Below, piece by piece: positions 19,902 through 21,289 of a stretch of 21,289 nt of DNA. The notes under the pieces were generated by a model that was given only the letters and a program-made list of their open reading frames with translations, made no database searches and was not told the DNA's origin. Position 1 is the first letter of the stretch. Every line of letters starts with the position of its first letter. Where the stretch lies: positions 1 through 21,289 of the forward strand of contig JAWQRM010000578.1 of assembly GCA_033557675.1 (NCBI GenBank), written 5' to 3'. This DNA is from Coptodactyla brooksi (taxonomy: Eukaryota; Arthropoda; Insecta; Coleoptera; Scarabaeidae). The translations under genes were made by a program, and so were the position numbers.

Positions 19902-20213
19902 CTCTCCCTCTCTTTCCAAGAATATGATGTACATTTCAAAATTGATTGTTATCCGAAAATACGGTACATGTTTACAATCTAAATTAAGTAGAAAGATTTT
20001 ATTTATGAAATTTACAACTGAATGCAAGCAATTTTCATAAATAGAATTGTTTCCATTTCCAGAATATGGAATACATTTTCAATATAAATAGTTAATTTAC
20101 ATTGAAAATGTATACATTTTCAATGTAAATAGTTAATTTACATTGAAAATGTATACCATATTTTCAGACAACAATCAATTCAAAATGTAGATCATATTTC
20201 CAGATAGAGGGAG
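19902..20213. mobile_element. MITE, Tc1/mariner (Stowaway-like), with TA target duplication
   Basis: The element is flanked by TA at 19900-19901 and 20214-20215. The ends read CTCTCCCTCTCTTTCCAAG on the left and, on the complement of the right, CTCCCTCTATCTGGAAATAT. Both continue into AATATGATSTACATTT, then a shared AATTGATTGTT, and further for roughly 100 bases with moderate divergence. CTCCCTC termini with TA flanks are typical of Stowaway/mariner MITEs. There is no coding capacity. It sits inside a bun intron. Confidence 0.75.
20071..20154. repeat. Tandem pair of 43-base near-palindromes inside the MITE
   Basis: Two units (20071-20113 and 20112-20154, period 41) differ at one position. 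Each is nearly its own reverse complement: ATACATTTTCAAT at the start, ATTGAAAATGTAT at the end. The pair probably arose by duplication of the inner end of the terminal repeat, and it could fold into a cruciform. Confidence 0.85.
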
Positions 20214-20215
20214 TA

Positions 20216-20718
20216 TATGTTACTACAATCGACATAGAAATTTAATATTGCTGCAATGTATATAATATACGGTATCAGACAAAAGTTAAGTAGCTTGGAA
20301 ATCAAAGAACATACAACTAGCAAAAATAACATACAAATACTTTTAATTATTATAATGGTAAATAATCCCTTAATCATAATAGACACACACAAGTTTGAAA
20401 TATTCAAATTTATTTTACTGAATAAAAGCAAGAAATGAAATATTTAATATTGTGTAGTATTAAACAATTAATATACAAAAAAAATAAGTAACTTTAAACA
20501 TTTTTATTACCTTTATATAGTGCCCAGCCTCTTTATTGACTAGAGCAAATCAGGTGGCAATTAGTACCTTGTGCAAGTAATTACAACAAGTTTTATATTT
20601 TAAAGGACTTTTATTTGCCATATAATAAACTGATTGTTTCTCTTTGTGGATTTATTCTGATGGCCAGTATAATGATAAAGTTTAATATTTCATATTATGA
20701 CCAATTCAGTATATAAAA
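20216..20718 (-). other. bun intron, AT-rich, no features
   Basis: Low-complexity A/T-rich DNA. The overlapping open frames near 20192-20438 on both strands are composition artefacts. Confidence 0.5.
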
Positions 20719-20825
20719 TTAAACAATTCTCACCACTGCACCAAAACTAAAAAAAAAACACCTGCTCGATGCATGTTTCGCTAACCAATTTACCAACATC
20801 AGGAACAATGATGGACTGAAGCAAT
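20719..20825 (-). mobile_element. Interspersed repeat carrying a hammerhead-like core (copy D)
   Basis: Minus-strand copy of the repeat at 14730-14824. Shared parts are the CCATCATTGTTCCTGATG-type start, the TTGGTTAGCGA centre, TCGARCAG, and a tail TAGTTTTGGTGCAGTGGTGA ending TTGTTTAA (complement of 20719-20726). Confidence 0.65.
20761..20808 (-). ncRNA. Hammerhead-ribozyme-like core (copy D)
   Basis: On the minus strand: stem I 5' strand TTGTTC (20803-20808), CTGATGT (20796-20802; final A changed to T), a mutated stem II (copy C has GCTAAC where this has GGTAAA, against GTTAGC), and intact GAAAC (20775-20779). ATGCATC comes next, then GAGCAGG (20761-20767). The last pairs with TTGTTC over 6 bp, two of them G-U, as stem I. 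Together with copy C a complete type I layout with a very short stem III can be inferred for the ancestor. Confidence 0.4.
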
Positions 20826-21211
20826 CTCTAAGAGCTGGTATTTTTCAACTTGGTAAAGGGATGACATTTTAACTTTAAAAAGCCAAAGGTTGCAAACACA
20901 GAACTCCAATTAATTATTTTCTTTACTTAAAACATTGTCGAATGGGTTATTTCCTTACAACCTTTACAAAATTTTGTACATAAATCTCATAAAAACCATC
21001 AAAATTATATGGATTTAATGGTGTATTTGTTTCATAGCAAATATTGATATGTTTGTAATTAATATTAGTTGCTTAACTCTCATCTCACTATTAAGTAATA
21101 TAAAAACAAACAGTTAATAACAAACAAAACTGCCACAGTAATTATATCGCCTTTTATTCTCATTCATACAGCCCGATTTGTCCATTTTCATGTCTATATT
21201 ATAAAATATAC
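20826..21211 (-). other. bun intron, no further features
   Basis: AT-rich and without coding signal on either strand. Confidence 0.5.
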
Positions 21212-21246
21212 TATACATAACTATATATATAGTTATGTATATATAT

Positions 21247-21284
<38 letters not shown>

Positions 21285-21289
21285 TATAT
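21212..21289. repeat. 30-bp perfect palindrome and TA microsatellite at right edge
   Basis: Bases 21212-21241 are a perfect palindrome (outer arms TATACATAACTATA, then ATATAG..). A (TA)n run to the end of the window follows. Confidence 0.9.

Overview
This is eukaryotic nuclear DNA, very AT-rich, with GT-AG introns, AATAAA signals and many decayed DNA transposons. The recognisable genes (a bunched/TSC22-type gene with the long-isoform motif, and a SIAH-like RING protein) and the transposon families point to an insect. I cannot name the order.

Left part (1-11.8 kb), + strand: a spliced gene for a small membrane protein. Its last coding exons lie at 1228-1323, 1388-1644, 1726-1877 and 11281-11690, and all splice phases agree. 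The final intron is about 9.4 kb. It contains a complete second gene on the same strand, a 519-residue SIAH-like protein (5414-6973) with its own likely promoter and a 53-base intron in its 5' leader. The same intron holds a piggyBac relic (minus strand, 3218-4419), a hammerhead-like hairpin block (8519-8709) and a Tc1-like relic between inverted terminal repeats (9556-10950).

Middle part (11.8-16.8 kb): between convergent genes. It holds two or three uncharacterised open stretches that could be a decayed or small spliced gene (11836-12422), a second and different piggyBac relic (13129-14185, minus), and one copy of an interspersed repeat that carries a hammerhead-ribozyme-like core (about 14730-14824). 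The rest is featureless AT-rich DNA.

Right part (16.8-21.3 kb), minus strand: the large last exon of a bunched (TSC-22) orthologue, 17812-19514. It encodes the conserved long-isoform motif, a long Q/N/P-rich linker and the TSC box with leucine zipper, all in one exon. Its 3' untranslated region has a perfect 14-bp hairpin that overlaps an AATAAA signal. The upstream intron holds a 312-bp mariner/Stowaway-type MITE with TA flanks (19902-20213) and a second copy of the hammerhead-bearing repeat in opposite orientation (20719-20825). Both ends of the window run into TA microsatellites.

The most unusual observations are: hammerhead-like cores at three places, two of them homologous with decay explained largely by CpG loss; a SIAH-like protein with a zinc-finger/substrate-binding module on both sides of its RING; a same-strand nested gene; and the hairpin on the bun polyadenylation signal.
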